From the IMG/VR virus record IMGVR_UViG_3300020442_000002, positions 1 to 57,758 of that record: 57,758 nt of DNA. The stretch is one strand, 5' to 3'. Positions 48,456 to 54,802 of the stretch are shown here, piece after piece. Both the position numbers and the translations under genes were made by a program. The DNA comes from a virus. Within the stretch, counting starts at the first letter, position 1; each line of letters opens with the position of its first letter. Under the pieces are notes generated by a model. It saw nothing but the letters and a program-made list of their open reading frames with translations. It had not been told where the DNA came from and searched no databases.

Positions 48456-48950
48456 ATGACAACACTGGAACACGGGCAGGACCCTGCCACCGTGACCAAC
48501 CCCGATTACTGGGATTGCGAATGCAAGACTAATTACATCCGGCCCAAACAAAGCTTGGGTGCGGACCAATCAAAATTTGAGTGCCGCCTCTGCGGGGCGA
48601 GTGAAGACGAACAGCCGGACAGCCGAGCCGACGAAGTCGCGGCGGCACTGGCGGACGTTGAGTTGTGGCCTGCGATTGAAATGCGAGATCACTATCAGGT
48701 TCACGGTTGGGTTTCGATGGATACGAAGATTGACATCTTGGCGTCCTCGGAAGAGGAAGCGATAAAGATTGCCGAGCGTGTTTTTAATCAGCGCGTTATC
48801 GATATGTATAACGCCAGCATTGGAGCCGACGAACGGGTGCATGACGATTGGTATGAACCCGGATGCGACCAAATGGAAATTGTGGACATTCGCGAGTATG
48901 ACGGCGATTCCTGCTGGACTCTGAAATCCAGCGAAGAATTTACCGATTGA
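48456..48950 (+). CDS. Accessory protein 2 with zinc-binding N-terminus, 164 aa
   Basis: The ATG at 48456 follows the shared leader. DCECKTNYIRPKQ and FECRLCGASEDE give four cysteines for a zinc ribbon near residues 20-50. A helical domain and a beta-rich part with WVSMDTKIDILASSEEEAIKIAERVFNQ follow. It is strongly acidic overall. No family is recognised. Confidence 0.65.
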   Translation: MTTLEHGQDPATVTNPDYWDCECKTNYIRPKQSLGADQSKFECRLCGASEDEQPDSRADEVAAALADVELWPAIEMRDHYQVHGWVSMDTKIDILASSEEEAIKIAERVFNQRVIDMYNASIGADERVHDDWYEPGCDQMEIVDIREYDGDSCWTLKSSEEFTD

Positions 48951-48967
48951 AATTTTAAAAAGAGGAC

Positions 48968-49037
48968 TTGCCGCCCCACCGCCGGTATGCGATAGTTCGG
49001 GTGCGGCAATTCGCCGCCTACTTTGGGAGAAGTAACC
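48968..49037 (+). promoter_or_regulatory. Expression module (promoter, hairpin, leader)
   Basis: TTGCCG at 48968-48973 is followed after 17 bases by GATAGT, overlapping GTATGCGATA (48985-48994). The GCGGC...GCCGC hairpin at 49003-49017 and TACTTTGGGAG complete the module. No terminator is seen between this and the previous gene. Confidence 0.75.
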
Positions 49038-50171
49038 ATGCAACATACGATTGAAAATTCAGACAACACCCTGACCCGCTTGCTTCAACAGGTGCAGGAT
49101 CAAGCCGCCAGATCGCAGGATTTTCTGGCCCCCACTAATCAACTTCAACTGATGACCGGTGATCGGGGCGATGGCAGTAAGGTCAGCCAGATCATCATGG
49201 AGCAGTCTGGCGGGGCACCGACTCAGATTCTCGCCGCTAATGAGGTGGCGTTTGATCAGATCAGCCAGCGGGCGGGTATCGACGTTCGGACTGCTCGCCG
49301 GTTACAACAGGATTACTCCACTGAGTTCGATGGACTGATCAATGCTATCTGGCAAAAAGAGCCCGCCGTCAGAATGATCCGTTCGTTCCAGCACTCTGAC
49401 CGCGCAGGCACTGCCCGCGCATTTGTCAGCGACAAATTTAAAACGTTCGATAACGTTCACCTGTTGCAGTCCGCACTGCCCGAACTGCTGGAAAGCGATG
49501 CCCAGTGGAAAGTGGTGAACGGTCAGGTGACTGATAAGCGGCTGTACCTCCGACTCAAGTCGGAAGTAATCACGGGGGAAGGCGCGGCTGTTGGCGACAT
49601 CATGGCGCTGGGCATTGGGATGTCTAACAGCGAAGTCGGTTGCGGTAGCGTGAACGTGTTCCAAATGTTCTGGACGCTGGCCTGTTTGAACGGGATGCAG
49701 ACCGAGAAGCGGACCCGCAAGTCTCACATTACTGGGGCGCGGGGCGATGCCGATACTTGGGGCCTGCTGACTGACGAAGCCAAGGATGCGGATAACCATG
49801 CGCTGGCGCTTCAAATGCGGGATGTCACGAGAGCGTATGCTAGTCGCGAGGCGTTCGATGAAGTGCTGGAAAAAATGAAAGCTGCTCACGACGATAAAGT
49901 CGAGGGCTCGCCGCAGTCTGCTGTCGAGGCTATGGGCAAGGTGCTGGCACTCACCAAAAAAGATACCGCCAGTTTGATGGACGGCCTGCTCGCCACTATC
50001 GGTCAGGCGGGCTACGCCGGTCAGCCGGTAACCCGCGCCACAATGGTGAACGCGGTGACGGCGGTAGCGCATCAGGCGGACCCCGATACGGTTGACGATT
50101 GGCAGAAACTGGGCGGGCGCGTTCTGGACCTGCCCCGCTCCGATTGGCAACGTGTAGCGATGGCGGCATAA
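49038..50171 (+). CDS. DUF932 phage/plasmid-like protein, 377 aa
   Basis: The ATG at 49038 follows the shared leader. The arrangement fits DUF932 (TIGR03299-like) proteins: a DRGDGSKV and TRRLQQDYSTEFD N-terminal part, DKFKTFDNVHLLQSALPEL, LRLKSEVITGEGAAVGDIMALGIGMSNSEVGCGSVNVFQMFWTLACLNGM, then a helical C-terminal half. The family is common on phages and plasmids near anti-restriction genes; its action is unknown. A terminator follows. Confidence 0.8.
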   Translation: MQHTIENSDNTLTRLLQQVQDQAARSQDFLAPTNQLQLMTGDRGDGSKVSQIIMEQSGGAPTQILAANEVAFDQISQRAGIDVRTARRLQQDYSTEFDGLINAIWQKEPAVRMIRSFQHSDRAGTARAFVSDKFKTFDNVHLLQSALPELLESDAQWKVVNGQVTDKRLYLRLKSEVITGEGAAVGDIMALGIGMSNSEVGCGSVNVFQMFWTLACLNGMQTEKRTRKSHITGARGDADTWGLLTDEAKDADNHALALQMRDVTRAYASREAFDEVLEKMKAAHDDKVEGSPQSAVEAMGKVLALTKKDTASLMDGLLATIGQAGYAGQPVTRATMVNAVTAVAHQADPDTVDDWQKLGGRVLDLPRSDWQRVAMAA

Positions 50172-50187
50172 CTCGGTCCCCAAAGTG

Positions 50188-50225
50188 CCCCCCGTATGGT
50201 TTGCCCTGCGGGGGGTTTTCTTTTT
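50188..50225 (+). terminator. Rho-independent terminator
   Basis: CCCCCCG (50188-50194) pairs with CGGGGGG (50209-50215), followed by TTTTCTTTTT. The next promoter motif begins at 50231. Confidence 0.88.
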
Positions 50226-50230
50226 CTGGG

Positions 50231-50287
50231 GTATGCGATAAATTCCCCAGTGCGGTAATTCTGCCGCACACTTTGGGAGAAAGTTTC
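50231..50287 (+). promoter_or_regulatory. Expression module (promoter, hairpin, leader)
   Basis: GTATGCGATA at 50231-50240, hairpin GTGCGG...CCGCAC at 50250-50269, then CACTTTGGGAGAAAGTTTC before the ATG. Confidence 0.75.
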
Positions 50288-50491
50288 ATGGAAACCACAG
50301 CAGAAAAACGCCTCGCCTCTGGGGCATTACATTCCGATTATTTCAGCAGTCTGGACGCGCTCCGAGAGTCGGGCGTCATGAATATGTTTGGCGCTCCGCG
50401 TTGGCTTCAAGACAATTTTGATCTGAACCGCAACGAAGCGCGGGCGGTGTTTGTATCTTGGACCGAATCATTTCAAGGGGGTGACGAGTAA
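50288..50491 (+). CDS. Small accessory protein 3, 67 aa
   Basis: The ATG at 50288 follows the shared leader. It contains LDALRESGVMNMFGAPRWLQDNFDLNRNEARAVFVSWTESF, a pattern common in small phage proteins of many environments. The function is unknown. The last base overlaps the next start. Confidence 0.7.
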   Translation: METTAEKRLASGALHSDYFSSLDALRESGVMNMFGAPRWLQDNFDLNRNEARAVFVSWTESFQGGDE

Positions 50492-50847
50492 TGGCAACCC
50501 TCAATATTTATTTGCAAGATTACGAAGTCGAGCCCTCCGAGCTATCCATTAGCGTTTGGGAGGCCCCCGCTTTTTTAGAAGATAATTCTATTAGCCCCGA
50601 AGATCTTCACGGCGAGTGGACTGCGCTTGATCTTTACATCCGCGAAGAATGCACCCCCGATTTAAACGCGGACAAAATTGCGGAGTTAATTGCGGGCGGC
50701 GGCTGGGAGCCAGACGATTTAGACCGGTTTATTATAAATTGCGTCCGGTGTTTAAAACTGCAAATTATTGGTGAGAAACAAAGGGCGGCGAGCGCGATGC
50801 GCGATCTTAAATTCGGCCCCCCATTGGAAACCGCTGAAGCGGGATAG
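50491..50847 (+). CDS. Acidic accessory protein 4, 118 aa
   Basis: The ATG at 50491 overlaps the previous stop (TAATG). The protein is acidic (DYEVEPSELSISVWEAPAFLEDN) with helices in the C-terminal half. No family is recognised. Confidence 0.6.
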   Translation: MATLNIYLQDYEVEPSELSISVWEAPAFLEDNSISPEDLHGEWTALDLYIREECTPDLNADKIAELIAGGGWEPDDLDRFIINCVRCLKLQIIGEKQRAASAMRDLKFGPPLETAEAG

Positions 50848-50864
50848 CCCGCACCCGATCCGAT

Positions 50865-50892
50865 AGCCCGCCACACTGGCGGGCTTTTTTTT
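50865..50892 (+). terminator. Rho-independent terminator
   Basis: AGCCCGCC (50865-50872) pairs with GGCGGGCT (50878-50885), then eight T residues. Confidence 0.92.
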
Positions 50893-50901
50893 GCCCGCAT
50901 G

Positions 50902-50953
50902 GTATGCGATAGTGATCGGGCCGCGATTGGCGGCGACACTTTGGGAGATTGTC
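50902..50953 (+). promoter_or_regulatory. Expression module (promoter, hairpin, leader)
   Basis: GTATGCGATA at 50902-50911, a short GCCGC...GCGGC hairpin near 50920-50934, then GACACTTTGGGAGATTGTC before the ATG at 50954. Confidence 0.75.
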
Positions 50954-51646
50954 ATGAAATTACTTGATACCCGTGGAGGGAATACCAAACTCAGAAAAAC
51001 GGGCGAGGCCGCCCCGTTTCGATATGCTGGGCTATCGCTCTACCCTGATCCGGTTTTATGCCCGGGCGCGAAGGCCGCTGGGTGCATGGCGGATTGTCTA
51101 GCCGAGCAGGGCCGCGGACGGTTTACCAGTGTCCGGCGGGCCCGAATCAGCAAGGCGGATTTTTTGCGGGAAGATCGTGCGGGTTTTCTGGATCAATTGC
51201 ACCGAGAGCTGCTGAACTTTTCAAAGCTTTGCGAGCGCAATGGGGAGCGGGGCGCGGTGCGGCTTAATGTTTTATCGGATCAGCACTGGGAGCGCGATGG
51301 CGTACCCCAAGCGCACCCTGATCTGTTGTTTATTGACTACACCAAACGGGCGGCGCGGCTGGGGAAAACCCCAGAAAATTACCGGTTGATTTTCAGCTAT
51401 AGCGGGCGGCCCCAGTACCGGAACCAAAACCGGCGAGCATTCCGAACGGGTGCCCCCGTGGCGGTAGTGTTTCGCGGCGGGTTTCCGCGCACGTTTCTCG
51501 GGCGGCCCGTTATAGATGGGGATCGGGATGATATTGCGAACGCATTCGCGGCGGGGCAAATCGTGGCGCTAACCCCGAAAGGATCGGCGGCCCGTGATCG
51601 CTCCGGCTTTGTTATTGATAATCCCGACTTGATCGGGTCCGCGTGA
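50954..51646 (+). CDS. DUF7227-like phage protein, 230 aa
   Basis: Features match a widespread phage family: NTKLRKTGEAAPFRYAGLSLYP, the cysteine cluster CPGAKAAGCMADCL (Cys36, 44, 48) followed by EQGRGRFTSVRRAR, RLNVLSDQHWERDG near residues 103-116, and IDGDRDD plus LTPKGSAARDRSGFVIDNP at the C-terminus. Members are often in accessory regions; no function is proven. The clustered cysteines may bind metal. The stop codon touches the next promoter motif. Confidence 0.75.
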   Translation: MKLLDTRGGNTKLRKTGEAAPFRYAGLSLYPDPVLCPGAKAAGCMADCLAEQGRGRFTSVRRARISKADFLREDRAGFLDQLHRELLNFSKLCERNGERGAVRLNVLSDQHWERDGVPQAHPDLLFIDYTKRAARLGKTPENYRLIFSYSGRPQYRNQNRRAFRTGAPVAVVFRGGFPRTFLGRPVIDGDRDDIANAFAAGQIVALTPKGSAARDRSGFVIDNPDLIGSA

Positions 51647-51697
51647 TATGCGATAAATGTCTGGCGGCAATGTTGCCGCGCACTTTGGGAGATTGAC
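51646..51697 (+). promoter_or_regulatory. Expression module (promoter, hairpin, leader)
   Basis: ATATGCGATA at 51646-51655 (first base differs from the usual G), hairpin GCGGCAA...TTGCCGC at 51664-51679, then GCACTTTGGGAGATTGAC and the ATG at 51698. No terminator precedes it. Confidence 0.72.
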
Positions 51698-52147
51698 ATG
51701 GAAACAAAAACGCTAGTTGTCCGCCCGTCCGAATTGATACTTGATCGGGTTTTAAATCCTGCTGGTGATGCGGATCTGAACCGCGTTCAACCCGCCCAGC
51801 TTTTAGAGGCTTGCGGGATCATTCCTGATTTTTTCGTGGAGGCTTGCATTACTGCCGAAACGGAAAACCCTGACGGCGTGAATCTCGACGCCATAGCGGA
51901 CGCGATGGACAACGTTTACCAGTTCGGCGGGTTCCAGTATCCACTGGGGGGCGATCTCGACGCGGACGGGGTTTACCGATCCCAATACGCCGAAGATCCC
52001 GATATGTCGCCGCTAGTCCGGTTTACCTACGCGGTGACCATGGGCGGGATCGTTTCACAGGCTTTTGAGTGTTTTGTCTATCAGTACGGGATCACGGCGA
52101 TCCGCGAGCGCGGGAGAGAAGCCGCTAAGGTTGCGCGTTTCGATTAA
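51698..52147 (+). CDS. Accessory protein 5, 149 aa
   Basis: The ATG follows the shared leader. The product is acidic with AQLLEACGIIPDFFVEACITAETENP, DNVYQFGGFQYPLGGDLDADGVY and a helical end. Similar proteins occur on phages and plasmids, as far as I recall, with no known role. A terminator follows. Confidence 0.68.
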   Translation: METKTLVVRPSELILDRVLNPAGDADLNRVQPAQLLEACGIIPDFFVEACITAETENPDGVNLDAIADAMDNVYQFGGFQYPLGGDLDADGVYRSQYAEDPDMSPLVRFTYAVTMGGIVSQAFECFVYQYGITAIRERGREAAKVARFD

Positions 52148-52167
52148 CCCGCCCGCTGCCGAAACCC

Positions 52168-52193
52168 GCCCGCCACATGGCGGGCTTTTTTTT
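52168..52193 (+). terminator. Rho-independent terminator
   Basis: GCCCGCC (52168-52174) pairs with GGCGGGC (52179-52185) around ACAT, then eight T residues. Confidence 0.92.
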
Positions 52194-52200
52194 GGGCGCG

Positions 52201-52255
52201 GTATGCGATACCCTCGACGGGCCGCAATGACGCGGTGACACTTTGGGAGATTGAC
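52201..52255 (+). promoter_or_regulatory. Expression module (promoter, hairpin, leader)
   Basis: GTATGCGATA at 52201-52210, a CCGC...GCGG hairpin near 52222-52235 and GACACTTTGGGAGATTGAC before the ATG at 52256. Confidence 0.75.
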
Positions 52256-52507
52256 ATGATCAAAATTGCACCACTGGATCAGATACACGGCGACATGGTT
52301 TTGTGGCGTTGTGTGAAGCGTTTGGGAGACTTCACGCCCATCGATGGCGCGGAGTATGTGGTTCAGAAAACGCGCAACGCCGCGCCGCTGATCTACCGCG
52401 CCGCGAACGGTAAGCTCCGCTCTACTGGGGACACGCTCGCGCGGTGGGGATTCTTTGACGATCCGTCAGATCTGATCCGCGTACCGTCACGGGGGCGCGA
52501 GTCATGA
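52256..52507 (+). CDS. Accessory protein 6, 83 aa
   Basis: The ATG at 52256 follows the shared leader. The protein is beta-rich and basic (MVLWRCVKRLGDF, YVVQKTRNAAPLIYRAANGKLRSTG). No family is recognised. ATGA links it to the next small gene. Confidence 0.6.
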   Translation: MIKIAPLDQIHGDMVLWRCVKRLGDFTPIDGAEYVVQKTRNAAPLIYRAANGKLRSTGDTLARWGFFDDPSDLIRVPSRGRES

Positions 52508-52662
52508 GCGGCACCCAGCTTGAGCAGGTTCAATTTCACTTGCAGTTTATGGGGGTGCTGGCGATGGCAGGCCGAGCGGATGAGGCCGACGAGCAGTACC
52601 GCGAAGCCCAAAAGCTACTGGCGGAAATGATCGAAGCCGAGCGGGCTCGCGCCGAAAGTTAG
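52504..52662 (+). CDS. Small helical accessory protein 7, 52 aa
   Basis: ATGA overlap with the previous gene. It is a helix-rich peptide (LEQVQFHLQFMGVLAMAGRADEADEQYREAQKLLAEMIEAERA). It ends before a terminator. The function is unknown. Confidence 0.55.
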   Translation: MSGTQLEQVQFHLQFMGVLAMAGRADEADEQYREAQKLLAEMIEAERARAES

Positions 52663-52684
52663 CCCGCAGCCGAAACCCCAACCC

Positions 52685-52709
52685 AACCCGCCCCCGTGGC
52701 GGGTTTTTT
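52685..52709 (+). terminator. Rho-independent terminator closing the cassette row
   Basis: AACCCGCC (52685-52692) pairs with GGCGGGTT (52698-52705), then T residues to 52709. Confidence 0.9.
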
Positions 52710-52792
52710 GTGCCCGCTGTTTGTCCGTTTTCACTTCCCACAAATCGTAAGGTTATTCACTCCGCCCCCGAAAAAAAGTGATTTGCGCCAGG

Positions 52793-52802
52793 GTATGCGA
52801 TA
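52793..52802 (+). promoter_or_regulatory. GTATGCGATA motif with no gene after it
   Basis: The extended -10 motif TGCGATAAT is complete, but only a 28-codon Arg-rich frame (from 52814) and non-coding sequence follow. There is no ACTTTGGGAG leader. It may start a non-coding RNA that crosses the palindrome region towards the terminase gene. Confidence 0.5.
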
Positions 52803-52913
52803 ATGGCTCAACCATGCGGGCTAGACGTTCAAGTGATTTGTTAAGTATGGGCCGCAACCGTAACAGCAGGGGCGGGGGCCGCGCCCCCTGTTCCCCCTAA
52901 AACGTACCGCGGG

Positions 52914-52940
52914 CCGCGGGCCGTGGCACTGGGCCCGCGG
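52914..52940 (+). repeat. GC-rich hairpin
   Basis: CCGCGGGCC (52914-52922) pairs exactly with GGCCCGCGG (52932-52940) around a 9-base loop. A similar GC hairpin (GGGGGC with GCCCCC, 52874-52888) lies just before. Confidence 0.75.
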
Positions 52941-52948
52941 GCCGCGTT

Positions 52949-52968
52949 GCAATCGTCATGACGATTGC
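52949..52968. promoter_or_regulatory. Perfect 20-bp palindrome
   Basis: GCAATCGTCATGACGATTGC is fully self-complementary. It stands alone between the GC hairpins and the parS-like site. It could be an operator or an origin element. Confidence 0.7.
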
Positions 52969-53143
52969 GGGTCAACTGACGTAAACACACATTTAAGGAA
53001 GTTACGGGGCCCGTGGCCGGATCGCGTCAAACGCCGCCACAGCGCTGGATCTGGGCCGCCGCGCCGCGGGCCGCGGGCGGGGCCAGCAAGCGGGCTCAAG
53101 GTGCATGTTTTTCACAAACAACACAGTTGTGAAACCATATCGA

Positions 53144-53159
53144 TGTTCCACGTGGAACA
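53144..53159. promoter_or_regulatory. parS-like palindrome, second copy
   Basis: TGTTCCACGTGGAACA, identical to 44935-44950 and to the proteobacterial-type chromosomal parS consensus bound by ParB. No parB or parA gene is seen in the phage, so binding would be by host ParB. Confidence 0.75.
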
Positions 53160-53228
53160 AAAAAGTCGATAAAAAAGGGTAAGCCGAGAAGAAAAGGTCA
53201 TTTATGGCCAGATAAATAAAAAAACTAG

Positions 53229-53286
53229 CCGTAGGAGTCACATGTGGCCAAAAATTTTGTAAAAATTTTCAAACCTACGGTATCCT
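53229..53286 (+). promoter_or_regulatory. Promoter and hairpin upstream of the large terminase
   Basis: CCGTAGG (53229-53235) and CCTACGG (53274-53280) form an inverted repeat. TTGTAA at 53257-53262, an 18-base spacer and TATCCT at 53281-53286 give a possible promoter for the long late operon. Confidence 0.5.
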
Positions 53287-53327
53287 ATATGCTTTAATAC
53301 CCTGAAGTAATTAAAAGGCCATCTCAT

Positions 53328-54797
53328 ATGTCGATTGAATTGGGGTCAGAAGAAGAGTTAGAAGAGAAGTTTCTGAAACTTCAGTACCGCTTGGCTCAGA
53401 TTGAAAAGGTCGAATCGTGCCAAAACAGCTTCCTAAGCTTTGTCCGCTCCATGTGGCCCGAGTTCATTGCAGGGCGACACCACAAGATCATGGCCGAGAA
53501 GCTTGAAAGGGTGGCCAACGGCGAGTTAAAGCGCCTGATCATCAACATGCCGCCGCGACATACCAAGTCTGAATTTGCCAGCTTCCTGTTCCCTGCGTGG
53601 ATGATCGGGAAGAAGCCTGCGATGAAAATTATTCAGGCAACACACACCACCGAACTGGCGGTCAACTTTGGCCGAAAGGTGAAAAACCTTCTGGAGCGCG
53701 AGGATTATCTTGAGATGTTCCCGGACGCCGCCCTGTCGGCGGATTCCAAGGCATCGGGCAGATGGGACACGGCCCGTGGTGGCATGTACTACGGCGTGGG
53801 GGTTGGCTCAAACTTGGCGGGCCGAGGTGGTGATTTGATCATTATTGACGATCCGCACTCGGAGCAGACGGCGATGTCGCTGAGTGGTTTTGATGATGCG
53901 TGGGATTGGTACACGGGTGGTCCTCGACAGCGTTTGCAACCGGGCGGAGCCATTATTGTGGTGATGACGCGGTGGTCGGAAAAGGATCTGACGGGTCAGT
54001 TGATCCGGGCACAGGGCCGGGATGAGTTAGCGGACAAGTGGGAAGTCATCGAATTTCCTATGGAGATGCCGTCTGGCGAGCCGTTGTGGCCGGAGTTTTG
54101 GTCGTTTGAGGAAATGCTGGCGGTCAAGGCGTCTATCCCGGGTCCGAAGTGGAATGCGCAGTACCAGCAGAATCCGACGGGTGATGAGAACGCGATTATC
54201 AAGCGCGAGTGGTGGCAGATCTGGGACAAGGAGACGGTTCCGCAGCTTCAGTATGTTATTCAGAGCTACGATACGGCGTTTTCCAAGAGTACCCGGGCGG
54301 ACTACAGTGCGATTACTACGTGGGGTGTTTTCTATCCTGATGAGGGTACGGTGGCCAATTTGATCCTTTTGGACTCAAAAAAGGGCCGTTGGGACTTTCC
54401 AGAGCTAAAACAGATGGCGTTGGATATGTATAAGTTTTGGGAGCCTGAAACGGTCATCATTGAGGCCAAGGCGAGCGGTTTGCCGCTGACGCACGAACTG
54501 CGAAATATGGGTATTCCTGTGGTAAACTTTACCCCTAGTCGAGGAAATGACAAGGTGTCAAGGGTGTTCAGTGTTTCTCCGTTGTTTGAAAGCGGAATGA
54601 TCTGGGCCCCCGACGAATCTTGGGCGGAAGAAGTTATTGAAGAATGTGCCGCGTTTCCTAATGGCGAACATGACGACTTGGTGGACAGTACCACGCAGGC
54701 GTTAATGCGATATAGGCAGGGTAATTTTGTTCAATTGCCCTCTGATTATTGGGAAGATGAAACTGCAAACCTTAAACCTATGCAGTATTACGGATAA
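53328..54797 (+). CDS. Terminase large subunit, 489 aa
   Basis: The ATPase motifs are a Walker A-type loop (MPPRHTKS, 74-81), Walker B (LIIIDDPHSE, Asp174 and Asp175) and the coupling motif MTRW (213-216). The nuclease has SYDTAF (Asp315), VIIEAKASG (Glu379) and EHDDLVDS (Asp449 and Asp450). The enzyme cuts and pumps DNA into the capsid through the portal. It begins the long late transcription unit. The small subunit is far upstream at 45845. Confidence 0.93.
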   Translation: MSIELGSEEELEEKFLKLQYRLAQIEKVESCQNSFLSFVRSMWPEFIAGRHHKIMAEKLERVANGELKRLIINMPPRHTKSEFASFLFPAWMIGKKPAMKIIQATHTTELAVNFGRKVKNLLEREDYLEMFPDAALSADSKASGRWDTARGGMYYGVGVGSNLAGRGGDLIIIDDPHSEQTAMSLSGFDDAWDWYTGGPRQRLQPGGAIIVVMTRWSEKDLTGQLIRAQGRDELADKWEVIEFPMEMPSGEPLWPEFWSFEEMLAVKASIPGPKWNAQYQQNPTGDENAIIKREWWQIWDKETVPQLQYVIQSYDTAFSKSTRADYSAITTWGVFYPDEGTVANLILLDSKKGRWDFPELKQMALDMYKFWEPETVIIEAKASGLPLTHELRNMGIPVVNFTPSRGNDKVSRVFSVSPLFESGMIWAPDESWAEEVIEECAAFPNGEHDDLVDSTTQALMRYRQGNFVQLPSDYWEDETANLKPMQYYG

Positions 54798-54802
54798 CAT
54801 TC

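Larger units (their letters stand above)
52663..53327. other. Palindrome-rich non-coding region before the large terminase
   Basis: These 665 bases contain no convincing gene. They hold a terminator (52685-52709), a GTATGCGATA motif without a downstream gene (52793), GC-rich hairpins (52874-52888 and 52914-52940), a perfect 20-bp palindrome (52949-52968), an inverted repeat TTCACAA...TTGTGAA (53111-53133), a parS-like palindrome (53144-53159), GTCATTTATGGCCA and GTCACATGTGGCCA (53197-53250), a CCGTAGG...CCTACGG hairpin (53229-53280) and the terminase promoter. A function in replication, partition or packaging is likely. Confidence 0.65.

Noticed and set aside
49302-50183. Minus-strand open frame of 293 codons across DUF932
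   Set aside because: The plus-strand gene has a leader, a start and a known domain; the complement frame has a His- and Arg-rich shadow composition.
53002-53241. Minus-strand open frame of 79 codons in the region before terL
   Set aside because: Its second half is set by GC palindromes and its first half runs over the parS-like site and AT-rich repeats. No ribosome-binding site or homology is visible; it looks accidental.
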